This document shows positions 15,655-23,080 of a stretch of DNA of 26,134 nucleotides, piece after piece. A model generated the notes under the pieces. It made no database searches. It was not told where the DNA came from and was given only the letters and a program-made list of their open reading frames with translations. Positions within the stretch are counted from its first letter, which is position 1. Every line of letters starts with the position of its first letter. Made by a program: the position numbers and the translations under genes. Source of the stretch: RGIG1959 sp964564305 (lineage in GTDB: Bacteria; Bacillota; Clostridia; Oscillospirales; Acutalibacteraceae); the NCBI GenBank assembly GCA_964564305.1, contig CAZMAM010000023.1:1-26134 (forward strand), written 5' to 3'.

Positions 15655-15673
15655 AAAAGCGGGGAGTGAAGCG

Positions 15674-16558
15674 ATGGACGGGGTGTTTTGTCTGGATAAA
15701 CCGGCGGGAATAAGCTCGTTTGCCGCCTGTTCGCGGGTGCGTCGGACACTTGGCGCGGAAAAAGCGGGACATGCGGGGACTTTGGATCCGATGGCCACGG
15801 GGGTATTGCCCGTTTTCATCGGATCCGCCACAAAAGCGCTGGCGTATCTTCCTTCTCAAGGCAAGCGGTACCGTCTGGAGGTTCGGTTCGGGCTGGTTTC
15901 CGACACGGAAGACATCTGGGGCAAGGTCACGCCAACCGGCGGGGTGCTGCCGGATCTTTCGGCGATAGAGGCGGCGTTGCCGCGCTTTCGCGGGGAGATT
16001 GAGCAAATTCCCCCGATGGTTTCCGCCTTAAAGCACAACGGGGTTCGTCTGTACCGGCTGGCCCGGCAGGGGGAGGAAATTCCCCGCCCCGCGAGAAAGA
16101 TTACCGTTACCCGCTTAGAGATCTGTTCTTTTCGGGGTGATACGTTAACGCTGGACTGTTCCTGTTCCAAAGGCGCGTATATGCGCACGCTGGCGGCGGA
16201 TTTAGGGCGGGCGCTGGGCTGCGGCGCGGTGATGAGCGCGCTTCGCCGCACCGAAGCGGCGGGGTTTACCCTCGGCGATTGTGTAACGTCCGATCACCTT
16301 GCGCAAATGCCCCCGGAATGCCTGATGAAGCGGATAATGCCCGTGGATTCAGCGCTGGGGCAATACCCAGCCGTCACCGTGACCTGCGCTCAGGCCAAGC
16401 GGTTCCAAAACGGCGGCGGGCTGTTTCTTAACCGCCTTGCGGTTTCGGTTTCCGGTCTTACCCGCGTCTATGCGCCAAACGGCGCGTTTTTGGGTTTGGG
16501 ACAGCCGAGCGGGGAACTGTTGGCGGCGGTCAGGCTTATGGGAGGCCGGTTCGAATGA
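15674..16558 (+). CDS. truB: tRNA pseudouridine(55) synthase TruB
   Basis: TruB converts uridine 55 in the T loop of elongator tRNAs to pseudouridine. The 294-residue protein opens with GVFCLDKPAGISSF, followed by the catalytic aspartate segment GHAGTLDPMATGVLP, then KRYRLEVRFG and SKGAYMRTLAADLG near residue 170. A short PUA-like C-terminal region follows. Length is typical. ATG 15674 has GGGGAG 7 bases upstream. Its TGA overlaps the ATG of the RibF-HAD gene by ATGA, so the pair is translationally coupled; truB-ribF pairing is common in Bacillota. Confidence 0.97.
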   Translation: MDGVFCLDKPAGISSFAACSRVRRTLGAEKAGHAGTLDPMATGVLPVFIGSATKALAYLPSQGKRYRLEVRFGLVSDTEDIWGKVTPTGGVLPDLSAIEAALPRFRGEIEQIPPMVSALKHNGVRLYRLARQGEEIPRPARKITVTRLEICSFRGDTLTLDCSCSKGAYMRTLAADLGRALGCGAVMSALRRTEAAGFTLGDCVTSDHLAQMPPECLMKRIMPVDSALGQYPAVTVTCAQAKRFQNGGGLFLNRLAVSVSGLTRVYAPNGAFLGLGQPSGELLAAVRLMGGRFE

Positions 16559-18147
16559 AAATCTACGGGGGATTCACGCCCGAAAGTATTTTGCCGCCTG
16601 CGCCGAGGGCGGTGGCCTTGGGTATTTTTGACGGTGTGCATCTGGGGCACCGGAAAGTCATCACGGAGGCGGTGGGCATACCCGGGACGGTTTCCTGTGT
16701 TTTTACTTTCGGCGCCGGGGCCTCCGCCCTGAAACCCCGGGCGTATACCGTAACGCTCCCCGGTGAGCAGGGGAATTTGTTTGCTTCTTTGGGTGCAGAG
16801 GAATGGATACAGGCGGATTTCGACGCATACCGGCAGCAGGATCCGGAATGTTTCGTGCGGCAAACGTTGTGCGCACAGCTGCATGCCGTTCGGGTTTGCT
16901 GCGGATACAATTTCCGGTTCGGAAAAGGCGGGGAGGGGGACGCTGCCCTGCTTGTCCGTCTCTGCGGGCAATGCGGCATCGCCGTGACGGTGACGCAGCC
17001 GGTGTGCGCTCAGGGAGAGCCGGTCAGCAGCGACCGTATCCGCCGGCTTTTGGAACAGGGGGACGTTCGCCGGGCGACCCGCTTGCTCGGCCATCCTTTT
17101 GCCCTGACTTTTCCGGTGGCCCGGGGACGGCAGCTGGGGCGGCGCATGGGGGTTCCCACCGCCAATCAGATTCTGCCCGAAGGGTTTATTCTGCCGAAAT
17201 TCGGCGTGTATACCTGTGCGCTCACCTGGCGGGGCGTTACCTATTACGGCTTGAGCAATATCGGGGTGCGCCCGACGGTCGGCGGCGGGAAGCCCGTTTG
17301 CGAAACCTGGCTGGAATCCTTTCACGGGGATTTGTACGGGCAAACGGTCACGGTTGTCCTGACCGGTTCGGTTCGCCCGGAGCGCAAATTTCCCTCGGTT
17401 CAGGCGCTTTTTGCGCAGATAGATGATGACCGCGAGGCGATGCGCCACCGGTATGATGAGCCGGGCATAAAGGCCGTGCTGTTCGATTTCGACGATACCC
17501 TTCAGGATCGCCGCGTCGCTTTTTTGAAGTATGCGGACGTTTTTTTGGATACATACCTGCCGCAAATGCCCCCGGAAAAACGACCAAAGCTCAAGGAGAC
17601 AATGCTTGCGCTCAACAACGGCGGGTATGTCGATTACCTCGTCTATTTTTCCGAGATGCCTAAAGCCGTAGGTGTAGCGGATCCTCCTTCGCCGGAGGAA
17701 CTTTTCCGGGAATACCAAATGCGTTTTCCCCAATATACCACGTTGTTTGCGGATACCCTTCCCGTGCTGGCCGAGCTGAGAGAAATGGGGCTGATGCTCG
17801 GCGTGGTGACCAACGGGCCGTGTGTGCAGCAAAACCGAAAACTGGATTGCTGCGGCCTCAGGCCGCTGCTGGATACGGCTCTGGTTTCCGAACAGGAGGG
17901 TGTCGGCAAACCGAATCCGGAAATTTTCCGCCGCGCGGCGGCGCGCCTCGGAGTGGCTCCGGCGCAGTGCGTATTTGTCGGGGATCATCCGCAAAACGAC
18001 ATTGCCGGCGCCAAAGCGGCGGGAATGCATCCCGTCTTTATGGCTGTCCGGGAGCGGATGTGCCCGGACGCAACAGTGCCGACCGCTCACGAACTGTCCG
18101 AACTTCCGGACATAATTCGCCGAATTAACCGGAAAAACTGTGTCTGA
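16555..18147 (+). CDS. ribF: Bifunctional riboflavin kinase/FAD synthetase RibF fused to HAD hydrolase
   Basis: Residues 1-300 are RibF, which phosphorylates riboflavin to FMN and adenylates it to FAD. They include the nucleotidyl-transferase motifs GIFDGVHLGH (23-32), FRFGKGGEGD and SSDRIRRLLEQGD. The riboflavin kinase half contains MGVPTAN, LPKFGVYT, GLSNIGVRPTV and Glu250 in CETWLESFHGDLYG. In the same frame, residues about 305-530 form a HAD phosphatase: motif I DFDDT (311-315), motif II VTNG with Thr419, motif III Lys452 in GKPNPEIF and motif IV GDHPQND (476-482), with a helical cap between. RibF normally ends near 310 residues, so the extra 220 residues are a true fusion by continuous reading frame. 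The HAD substrate is unknown; FMN or a riboflavin-pathway phosphate is an attractive inference. It overlaps truB by ATGA. Confidence 0.93.
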   Translation: MKIYGGFTPESILPPAPRAVALGIFDGVHLGHRKVITEAVGIPGTVSCVFTFGAGASALKPRAYTVTLPGEQGNLFASLGAEEWIQADFDAYRQQDPECFVRQTLCAQLHAVRVCCGYNFRFGKGGEGDAALLVRLCGQCGIAVTVTQPVCAQGEPVSSDRIRRLLEQGDVRRATRLLGHPFALTFPVARGRQLGRRMGVPTANQILPEGFILPKFGVYTCALTWRGVTYYGLSNIGVRPTVGGGKPVCETWLESFHGDLYGQTVTVVLTGSVRPERKFPSVQALFAQIDDDREAMRHRYDEPGIKAVLFDFDDTLQDRRVAFLKYADVFLDTYLPQMPPEKRPKLKETMLALNNGGYVDYLVYFSEMPKAVGVADPPSPEELFREYQMRFPQYTTLFADTLPVLAELREMGLMLGVVTNGPCVQQNRKLDCCGLRPLLDTALVSEQEGVGKPNPEIFRRAAARLGVAPAQCVFVGDHPQNDIAGAKAAGMHPVFMAVRERMCPDATVPTAHELSELPDIIRRINRKNCV

Positions 18148-18182
18148 ATTGTAAATCTTTTTTGATTTGCCGCGTTTTCGGG

Positions 18183-18210
18183 TTGCACTTTACGGGTAAA
18201 ATGGTATAAT
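18183..18210 (+). promoter_or_regulatory. Sigma-A promoter with extended -10 for CdaR/PucR-type gene
   Basis: TTGCAC (18183-18188), a 16-base spacer and a perfect TATAAT (18205-18210) preceded by TGG form a strong promoter. Transcription would start near 18217 and run through element copy D before the start codon at 18458. Confidence 0.8.
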
Positions 18211-18231
18211 AGAACAGAGTATTGGCAACAT

Positions 18232-18394
18232 CGCACAAAGATTGTCGTGTGCATAGCAAGGGCGAATTTTTCATCAGACGAAACAAAAAACCGCGGGGAA
18301 TGCTTTGGGTATTCGCGGGGATCTTGGCATTATATAACGAAAAAGAAACCCGGCCGTTGGGCAGATATTGCGTGCAGGCCCGGTCTTTGTGCGG
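18232..18394 (+). repeat. Dispersed intergenic element, copy D (best preserved)
   Basis: The terminal inverted repeats CGCACAAAGA and TCTTTGTGCG are perfect over 10 bp. Internal blocks shared with the other copies are ATTGTCGTG, TTTTTCATCAGACGAAACA, GGTATTCGCGGGGAT, TAACGAAAAAG and a hairpin GGGC/GCCC (18359-18381) around TTGCGTGCA. It lies downstream of a strong promoter in the leader of the CdaR/PucR-type gene, so it is likely transcribed. Confidence 0.85.
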
Positions 18395-18457
18395 CACAAA
18401 AGAAAGGAACCGTTTGGAAGCCGGGCGGTTTCATCGCGGAAAGTGAGGAAATATCCT

Positions 18458-19543
18458 ATGTCGAGCAGATTGTTCCAAAGCGTTGTTCATCAAATGAAAG
18501 ACGCTATCGACCGCACCATCGGCGTTATTGACGAGACATCCGCCGTTATTGCCTGCAGCGATTTGGGACGGGTAGGCGAGATGAACGAAGCGGTGACGGC
18601 AGAATCGTTTTCGGCGTCCGGCTGCTTTACGCAAAACGGATTTACCTACCGGCCGTTCGGTTCCCGTCCGCGCAGCGAATACATTCTTTTTGTGGAAGGA
18701 ACAGACGAGCAGGCGGAAAAATATTCTGCGCTTTTATCGGTGTCTTTGGCAAGCATCAAACAATATTACGATGAAAAATACGATCGCGGCAATTTTGTGA
18801 AAAATGTCATTCTGGACAACATTTTGCCCGGAGATATTTATTTGAAGGCGCGGGAATTGCACTTTAACAACGATGCCAGCCGCGTGGTGATTTTGATTCG
18901 GGTGGCCAATCATACCGATATTTCCACATTCGATGTGATACAGAATCTCTTTCCGGATAAATCCAAGGATTTTGTCATCAATATCAACGAAACCGATATC
19001 GCGCTGGTAAAGGAAATTCGTTCCGGCGCTGAATCGGAAAGCTTGGAAAAACTGGCGCGCTCCATCTCGGATACCCTGAGCGGTGAATTTTACACTCAGT
19101 CTTCCATCGGCATCGGCACGGTGGTCGAGGGCATAAAGGATCTTGCCCGTTCGTTTAAGGAAGCGCAGGTGGCTTTGGAAGTCGGCAAAGTATTCGATAC
19201 CGAAAAGACCATCGTCAGTTACGATAATCTGGGCATCGCCCGTCTGATCTATCAGCTGCCCACCACGCTTTGCGAAATGTTTCTGCGCGAAGTCTTCAAA
19301 AAGAGTTCCATCGATGCGCTGGATCAGGAAACGCTGTTTACCATCCAGCGGTTCTTTGAAAACAACCTGAATGTTTCCGAAACCTCCCGCAAGCTGTTTG
19401 TGCACCGCAATACGCTGGTGTACCGGCTGGAAAAAATTAAACGGCTGACGGGGCTGGATTTGCGCGAATTTGACGATGCCATTGTGTTTAAGGTGGCGCT
19501 GATGGTCAAAAAATATCTGAACGCCAATCCGGTAAAATACTAA
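18458..19543 (+). CDS. CdaR/PucR-type transcriptional regulator
   Basis: This 361-residue protein ends in a PucR-type helix-turn-helix (HTH_30), residues about 300-355, with NLNVSETSRKLFVHRNTLVYRLEKI and the following GLDLREFDDAIVFKVAL. The middle (about 130-270) resembles the GGDEF-like region of CdaR/PucR regulators. The N-terminus (about 1-120) may be a sensory domain but matches no family I can name. Known members respond to sugar diacids or purine metabolites; the ligand here is unknown. ATG 18458 is chosen because GAGGA lies 8 bases upstream; the longer frame to 18368 starts inside the repeat. It precedes ftsE by 108 bases on the same strand. Confidence 0.9.
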   Translation: MSSRLFQSVVHQMKDAIDRTIGVIDETSAVIACSDLGRVGEMNEAVTAESFSASGCFTQNGFTYRPFGSRPRSEYILFVEGTDEQAEKYSALLSVSLASIKQYYDEKYDRGNFVKNVILDNILPGDIYLKARELHFNNDASRVVILIRVANHTDISTFDVIQNLFPDKSKDFVININETDIALVKEIRSGAESESLEKLARSISDTLSGEFYTQSSIGIGTVVEGIKDLARSFKEAQVALEVGKVFDTEKTIVSYDNLGIARLIYQLPTTLCEMFLREVFKKSSIDALDQETLFTIQRFFENNLNVSETSRKLFVHRNTLVYRLEKIKRLTGLDLREFDDAIVFKVALMVKKYLNANPVKY

Positions 19544-19552
19544 TAATCAATG

Positions 19553-19589
19553 ACTCATTGCCAAGATAAGAACTCATTGCCAAGATAAG
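19553..19589 (+). repeat. Tandem 18-bp direct repeat upstream of ftsE
   Basis: ACTCATTGCCAAGATAAG occurs twice, at 19553-19570 and 19572-19589, separated by one base. Immediately after is a second small direct repeat of GCGGGGA. The spacing of 19 bases is near two helical turns, as expected for two protein sites on one face, but it may also be a simple duplication. Confidence 0.85.
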
Positions 19590-19651
19590 CGGGGAAAAGC
19601 GGGGACGCATCCGAGACGGGCTTTGAAGCGGCCTATAGAGGAGGAGCACTT

Positions 19652-20467
19652 TTGATTGAATTCAGGGGAGTACACAAAACTTACGACAACGGAACGAAAG
19701 CGCTGAGGGACGTCAATATTCAGATCGACAAGGGAGAATTTGTCTTCATTGTCGGGGGTTCCGGCGCGGGCAAATCGACTTTCCTGAAGCTGATTATGCA
19801 CGAAGAGGTGCCTACCGCAGGGGAAGTATATGTCAACGGGTACCGCCTTTCCAAATTAAAGCAAAAGGAAATCCCCTATTTGCGCAGAACCATGGGGATT
19901 GTGTTTCAGGATTTCCGCCTGATCAATACGATGACGGTGTTCGACAATGTGGCGTTTGCCATGCGGGTCACGGGCGCTTCCCGCAAAGAGGTGCGCAAAC
20001 GTGTTCCGTATATTCTGGGTTTGGTGGGGCTGGAAGACAAAGCGCGCAATTTTCCCATGGAGCTTTCCGGCGGCGAGCAGCAGCGGGTGAGCTTGGCGCG
20101 CGCGCTGGTTAACAATCCCGCCCTGATTATCGCGGACGAACCGACCGGCAACATCGATCCGGAACTTTCCTATGAAATCATGGAGCTGCTGACCGAAATC
20201 AACCGGCGCGGAACCACCGTGCTGGTGGTTACTCACGAGCATGAACTGGTGGAGCATTTTCACCGGCGCACCATTGTGATTGACGAGGGTACGGTGGTGT
20301 CCGACAGGCCTCAGGAGGATTTGCCGCCGGATAAACCGGTAAGCACCGCGGTATCGAACGTATTGGATACCATTCATCAGGCGGATCAAACCAAATCGGA
20401 TCAAACCAAAGTGGATGAGGTGCTGCAGGATATTCTGGCGCAAAAGAACGGAGGCGATGCGCATTGA
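19652..20467 (+). CDS. ftsE: Cell division ATP-binding protein FtsE
   Basis: FtsE is the cytoplasmic ATPase of the FtsEX complex, which controls cell-wall hydrolases at the septum or side wall. The 271-residue protein has Walker A GGSGAGKST (35-43), the Q-loop FQDFRL, signature LSGGEQQRV (138-146), Walker B ALIIADEPTGNIDP with D162-E163, and the H-loop VTHEHE. It is longer than the usual about 228 residues: residues about 230-271 form a hydrophilic extension containing a duplicated DQTKS/DQTKV unit. TTG 19652 has GGAGG 7 bases upstream. Its stop overlaps the ftsX start. Confidence 0.97.
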   Translation: MIEFRGVHKTYDNGTKALRDVNIQIDKGEFVFIVGGSGAGKSTFLKLIMHEEVPTAGEVYVNGYRLSKLKQKEIPYLRRTMGIVFQDFRLINTMTVFDNVAFAMRVTGASRKEVRKRVPYILGLVGLEDKARNFPMELSGGEQQRVSLARALVNNPALIIADEPTGNIDPELSYEIMELLTEINRRGTTVLVVTHEHELVEHFHRRTIVIDEGTVVSDRPQEDLPPDKPVSTAVSNVLDTIHQADQTKSDQTKVDEVLQDILAQKNGGDAH

Positions 20468-21390
20468 GGCCGGGCATTCTCGGGTATCTCGTCAAGGAGG
20501 GCCTGCGCTCCATTAAGCAGAACAGCTTTATGGCCGTCGCATCCGTGCTGGTGCTGATTTCCTGTCTGCTGCTTTCCGGGGCCGCGTATCTTTGCTTTGT
20601 GAACGTGGAGAGCGCGTTTCAATATCTTGACGATCAAAACGTTGCCGTTGTGTGGGCGGTGGAAACCGCGACGGACGACGAGGTGGCGCAGCTTGGCGAT
20701 CAGCTGCGTGCCATGAGCAACGTGGAAAAAGTAGAATTTCTTTCGAAGGAAGAAGTGCTTGAACGGTATAAAGACCGATTGCCCGACGCCATTTACGAGA
20801 GCGTTCAGGGAGAGAGCAACCCCATGCTGGACGGTCAGGTGGTTACGTTTCGCGATTTGTCCCTGATTGAGCAGACGCTCGGGGAGATTCGCGCCATGCC
20901 CCTGGTGGACGATGTCAGCGCCTATGTGGAGACCGCGCAGATTTTGGTGCATGTGCGCAACGCGGTGCTGACGGTGGGCGGATGGATCATTGTGCTGCTG
21001 CTTTTGGTTTCGCTGTTCATTATTTCCAATACCATTAAATTAACGGTGTACAGCCGCCGGCTGGAGATTGGAATTATGAAATCGGTGGGCGCGACCCGAA
21101 TGTTTATCCGTATCCCCTTTATGGTGGAAGGCATGGTACTGGGGCTCACGGCGGGGGCGCTTTCCTTCGGGATTCTGTATTTTGTGTACAACCGGCTGTC
21201 CACGATGATTCGCATCGGATTTGTGGAGCTGATCAATATCGGGCAGACCGGCTTAACGGGGTTGCTTCCGGTATGGGCGGAACTGCTGATCGGATTTTTG
21301 CTTATCGGGATGCTCACCGGTATGCTGGGCAGCGGTATTTCTATCGGGCGGTATTTAAAAGAAGAGGGCGGGGTCGGCGGTGAGCTGTAA
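20464..21390 (+). CDS. ftsX: Cell division protein FtsX
   Basis: FtsX is the membrane partner of FtsE and transmits ATP hydrolysis to an extracellular hydrolase. The 308-residue protein has one N-terminal TM segment (about 20-45), a large extracellular domain (about 46-168) and three further TM segments (about 172-197, 218-243 and 268-296), the usual four-TM FtsX plan. The conserved MKSVGATRMFIRIPFMVEG loop between TM2 and TM3 is present. The start is TTG at 20464, overlapping the ftsE stop by four bases, with GGAGG 9 bases upstream. Its end overlaps the next gene by 11 bases, so the three genes are translationally coupled. Confidence 0.97.
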   Translation: MRPGILGYLVKEGLRSIKQNSFMAVASVLVLISCLLLSGAAYLCFVNVESAFQYLDDQNVAVVWAVETATDDEVAQLGDQLRAMSNVEKVEFLSKEEVLERYKDRLPDAIYESVQGESNPMLDGQVVTFRDLSLIEQTLGEIRAMPLVDDVSAYVETAQILVHVRNAVLTVGGWIIVLLLLVSLFIISNTIKLTVYSRRLEIGIMKSVGATRMFIRIPFMVEGMVLGLTAGALSFGILYFVYNRLSTMIRIGFVELINIGQTGLTGLLPVWAELLIGFLLIGMLTGMLGSGISIGRYLKEEGGVGGEL

Positions 21391-22873
21391 AAAAGCGATT
21401 TCCCTGTTGCGGGCAACGGTATGCTGCGTACTGTGCGCCTGTCTCTTCTTTGCGCTGCTTCCTTCGCGCCTTTCGGCCGCCGCCGAGGAATCGCTGGGAA
21501 GCCTTACCGATCAAAAGGCGTCGCTTTCGGAACGGGAAAAAGAATTGCAGGCCAAGCGGGAACAGGCGTCGCAGTCGCTCAAGGAACAGGAAACGCAAAA
21601 AGAACTTTTGCGCGAGCAAATCGGGGTAAAATCTCAGCAAATCGCCGTCAATCAGCAAATGGTCGGCGCGCTTCAGGAGCAGATTGATCAAAGAACCGCG
21701 GATATCGAAAACGCCGAAGTGCGTATCGGTGTGCTGAAGCAGCAGATCGGCGAGCAGTCCCGGGCCCTTCGGGCGAGGCTTCGCGCCGTTTCCAAAGGCT
21801 CCTCTCTGTTCTTCTCCCTTTCTTTTCTGCTGGACAGCTCAAGTTACACGGATTATCTGCTGGGCTCCAAACTGATGGAACGTATTTCCGAGCGCGATCA
21901 GCAGATGATGGATTTGCTGGAGAGCAATCTGCGGGACGTTCGGCAGACAGAGGATGTTCTGGAAGAAGACCGCGTGGCGCTGAAAGAACGGCATACTCAG
22001 GCGCAGTCCCTTCAGGAGGAAACCGAAGCGGACAAAAAGGCGCTTCAAGCTTTGTATGCCGAAGCGGATCATCTGGCGCAGCGGTTCAGCGGCGAAATGG
22101 CGGGTTACGATGACGACATTGCCGAATTACAGGCCCAGCAGGCGGCGATGCAAAGCAAGATAGACGGAATCATGGAGCAGCTGGCCGCCGAGGAGGAAGC
22201 GCACCGGCAAGAGCAACAGCAGCAGGAAGAGCAAACGCCTCCGCCCGAAGAAGAGAATAACGGCGGGGATAATCCGCAAGGAGATAACCCCGGAAACGGC
22301 GAAAGCAATGAGGGTGATCCCGAAAACGGCGGAAACGGAGAAAACAATGAGGGCGATCCCGAAGATGGCGAAAGCGGCGGCGATGATGCCGAAAATAACG
22401 GCGGAAGCGGTTACACGCCGCCAACTTTTCAGAGCGGTTCCATGATGTGGCCGGCGCCGACCTGCAAAGTGATTACCAGCAGCTTTAAATCCCGCTGGGG
22501 CAGGCAGCATTACGGCGTGGATATCGCGCTTTACGGCGACGCCGAGGGCGAACCGATTGTTGCCGCTGCGGACGGAACCGTGGTATACGTCAACAAATAC
22601 GATACCTGGGGCGGCGGATACGGCCTGCACATGATGATCGACCACGGGTATGACGCCAGCGGGCGCCGTATTCTGACGCTTTACGGACACGCGAGCGAAA
22701 TTATCGCTTACGAAGGGCAGGAGGTTTCCGCGGGCGATCGCATCGGCTCCATCGGAAACACCGGCAATTCGTTTGGCGCGCATTTGCATTTTGAAGTTCG
22801 CGAGGACGGAACGGCGGTGGATCCGGTGGCCAACGGGTATCTTTCCACCGTCGGCATCGATGTTCTGGGATAA
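21380..22873 (+). CDS. Coiled-coil M23 peptidase, FtsEX-linked (EnvC/PcsB-like role)
   Basis: This is a likely secreted murein endopeptidase. The 497-residue protein has a signal peptide (1-about 35, RATVCCVLCACLFFALL then SAAA), a long coiled coil (about 40-275), an acidic Gly/Asn/Glu-rich linker (about 280-355) with NEGDPENG and NEGDPEDG repeats, and a C-terminal M23/LytM domain. Zinc and catalytic residues appear intact: His377 and Asp381 in HYGVD, His437 in LYGHAS and His470 in HLHFEV. Intact residues distinguish it from the inactive LytM domain of E. coli EnvC. GTG 21380 overlaps the end of ftsX by 11 bases, which points to activation by FtsEX. Confidence 0.93.
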   Translation: MSCKKAISLLRATVCCVLCACLFFALLPSRLSAAAEESLGSLTDQKASLSEREKELQAKREQASQSLKEQETQKELLREQIGVKSQQIAVNQQMVGALQEQIDQRTADIENAEVRIGVLKQQIGEQSRALRARLRAVSKGSSLFFSLSFLLDSSSYTDYLLGSKLMERISERDQQMMDLLESNLRDVRQTEDVLEEDRVALKERHTQAQSLQEETEADKKALQALYAEADHLAQRFSGEMAGYDDDIAELQAQQAAMQSKIDGIMEQLAAEEEAHRQEQQQQEEQTPPPEEENNGGDNPQGDNPGNGESNEGDPENGGNGENNEGDPEDGESGGDDAENNGGSGYTPPTFQSGSMMWPAPTCKVITSSFKSRWGRQHYGVDIALYGDAEGEPIVAAADGTVVYVNKYDTWGGGYGLHMMIDHGYDASGRRILTLYGHASEIIAYEGQEVSAGDRIGSIGNTGNSFGAHLHFEVREDGTAVDPVANGYLSTVGIDVLG

Positions 22874-22939
22874 GGGCGGCAAGCGGTAACCGGCGCCTGG
22901 GCGGGAGCCTGTTTTGGCCATAATGCTTTCGGCCGGAAA

Positions 22940-22968
22940 TTTTCGCAGTGTCCGAACAATCTTATTAT
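22940..22968 (+). promoter_or_regulatory. Possible promoter for the second M23 gene
   Basis: TTTTCG (22940-22945), a 17-base spacer and TATTAT (22963-22968) precede the second M23 gene in a 207-base gap. The -35 matches consensus at only three positions, so the call is weak. It would allow expression separate from the ftsEX operon. Confidence 0.35.
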
Positions 22969-23080
22969 AAAGCTTGTGCCGCAAAGGGGAGGCTCGCGTG
23001 TATTCGCGCGGCGGCCCGCGTGCGGCTTTGCCGGAAAAAATCGGGAAAAGCATGTACAGGGGAAAGGTGGAGAAGGTTCC

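Larger units (their letters stand above)
15264..15673. other. Long leader region of pyk and upstream region of truB
   Basis: This 410-base gap contains dispersed element copy B (15300-15460), the extended -10 of pyk at 15546-15554 and a long hairpin just before truB (15614-15654). The predicted pyk transcript would carry a leader of about 275 bases including the element in antisense. No protein gene is seen. Confidence 0.6.
18148..18457. other. Leader region of the CdaR/PucR-type gene
   Basis: This 310-base gap holds a promoter (18183-18210) and dispersed element copy D (18232-18394), then the ribosome binding site of the next gene. No gene is seen. A weak AAATC/GATTT hairpin with a T6 loop near 18152-18167 may terminate the upstream RibF-HAD transcript. 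Confidence 0.6.

Noticed and set aside
16500..16560. FMN riboswitch before ribF
   Set aside because: ribF overlaps the end of truB by four bases, so there is no leader, and the RFN element is absent.
21380..22873. Calling the first M23 gene envC with an inactive LytM domain
   Set aside because: His377, Asp381, His437 and His470 are all present, so an active peptidase is expected.
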